In this document: positions 18,071-18,709 of the stretch, piece by piece | Layout of the letters: the number at the start of each line of letters is the position of its first letter | Numbering within the stretch: the first letter of the stretch is position 1 | NCBI GenBank assembly: GCA_010279815.1 | Contig: QEOQ01000428.1 | Coordinates: forward strand, 3,592 to 22,300 | Direction: 5' to 3' | DNA: 18,709 nt | DNA from: Brachionus plicatilis | Lineage: Eukaryota; Rotifera; Eurotatoria; Ploima; Brachionidae | Notes under the pieces: generated by a model | What the model was told of the DNA's origin: nothing | Seen by the model: the letters and a program-made list of their open reading frames with translations, nothing else | The model's database searches: none | Made by a program: the position numbers and the translations under genes

Positions 18071-18709
18071 TTAAAAATAATGCATAAGATTAGTGAAAGA
18101 AAAAAAAGGACAATCACAGTTTTTTTGTTGTGGTTGATAATAGATGAAAATTTAAAAAAAAATCGTATCCTTTAAACCAAGACTTTGTTAAATTTAGTGT
18201 GAAAACTCTGAGCATGGTCACTGATACCAACTTCATTTGTTGTCTTACATAATTTAAATCATTTTGTATATTTTCTTTAAGGATTCAAACAATCCGCGTA
18301 ATTTTATAAAATGAAACAAAAAGAAACTTTTAAATAATTTAAATTTTTATTTAATGCTCAAAATTTTATGAATATTAAATTTATTTAATAGAACAAATTA
18401 TTTCAAAAATTATTTTTCTTTCAAATATTATTAAATAATTTAGCAAAAAAAATTTAGTTTGATTCATGATGATTAATGATGATTATCAAAATGAATGTTA
18501 ATGTAGCTATTTCCTTAAAAAACTGTCATCTAATGTCATTTCACAGTGAGAAACAAATTGATTTAGATCAGCAATTTGGCAAGAAGCTTTCTGATAATAA
18601 ATAAAAGCAAATGAAAAAAAATCAAAAAAAAAGAAGAAAACCAATTAAGCTCTATTCTCCGACCGATTTTATTTTTTTCTTATTTTTTATTTTTATTTTA
18701 TTTTATTAT
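18071..18709. other. AT-rich non-coding stretch to the right edge
   Basis: No gene, RNA or clear repeat seen in the last 640 bp. Confidence 0.45.

Overview
This is an AT-rich stretch (roughly three quarters A+T) of an animal nuclear genome. The support is a class A GPCR, an exportin-1 gene, many GT-AG introns of about 50-70 nt, and several decayed animal-type transposons. Short introns plus strong AT bias would fit a small invertebrate such as a monogonont rotifer; that placement is an inference and not proven by anything here.

Layout. (1) 77-417, minus: the first two coding exons of exportin-1 (XPO1/CRM1), running off the left edge. (2) 1635-2011: a non-autonomous Tc1/mariner-like inverted-repeat element filled with a 10-bp GATATC-type repeat. 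(3) 2181-2693, minus: a decayed Tc1-like transposase with two spliceosomal introns. (4) 3270-6629, plus: a seven-exon unrecognised gene model with an Arg/Ser-rich head, a Gln/Asn-rich middle, a CCHC zinc knuckle and a coiled-coil tail. It carries one in-frame stop. Its 1.2-kb fourth intron holds a terminal-inverted-repeat element with a truncated MULE/SWIM transposase (4898-5672) and a LINE endonuclease remnant.

(5) 6736-12990: the most interesting block, a nested inverted layout. The outer arms (6736-7580 and 12208-12990) are nearly identical inverted copies. Next to their inner ends lie a LINE reverse-transcriptase remnant on the left and a MULE transposase remnant on the right. At the centre two proline-rich genes are transcribed divergently (8561-9580 minus, 10135-11144 plus). 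Each encodes a protein of about 300 residues made of Val-Pro type dipeptides between Cys/Pro-rich ends, with no obvious signal peptide. Their last 200 bp are 99% identical while the rest has diverged, which suggests gene conversion or a strongly selected tail. Both have a TATAAATA box 70-80 bp upstream of the ATG, and they share a 554-bp intergenic region.

(6) 14477-16301, minus: a two-exon class A GPCR of 505 residues with ERW in place of DRY and a long third intracellular loop. (7) 17560-18070: a foldback repeat element. The remaining stretches are AT-rich non-coding DNA in which I see no gene.

The genes do not form a pathway. The only likely co-regulated group is the head-to-head proline-rich pair, probably structural proteins made together.
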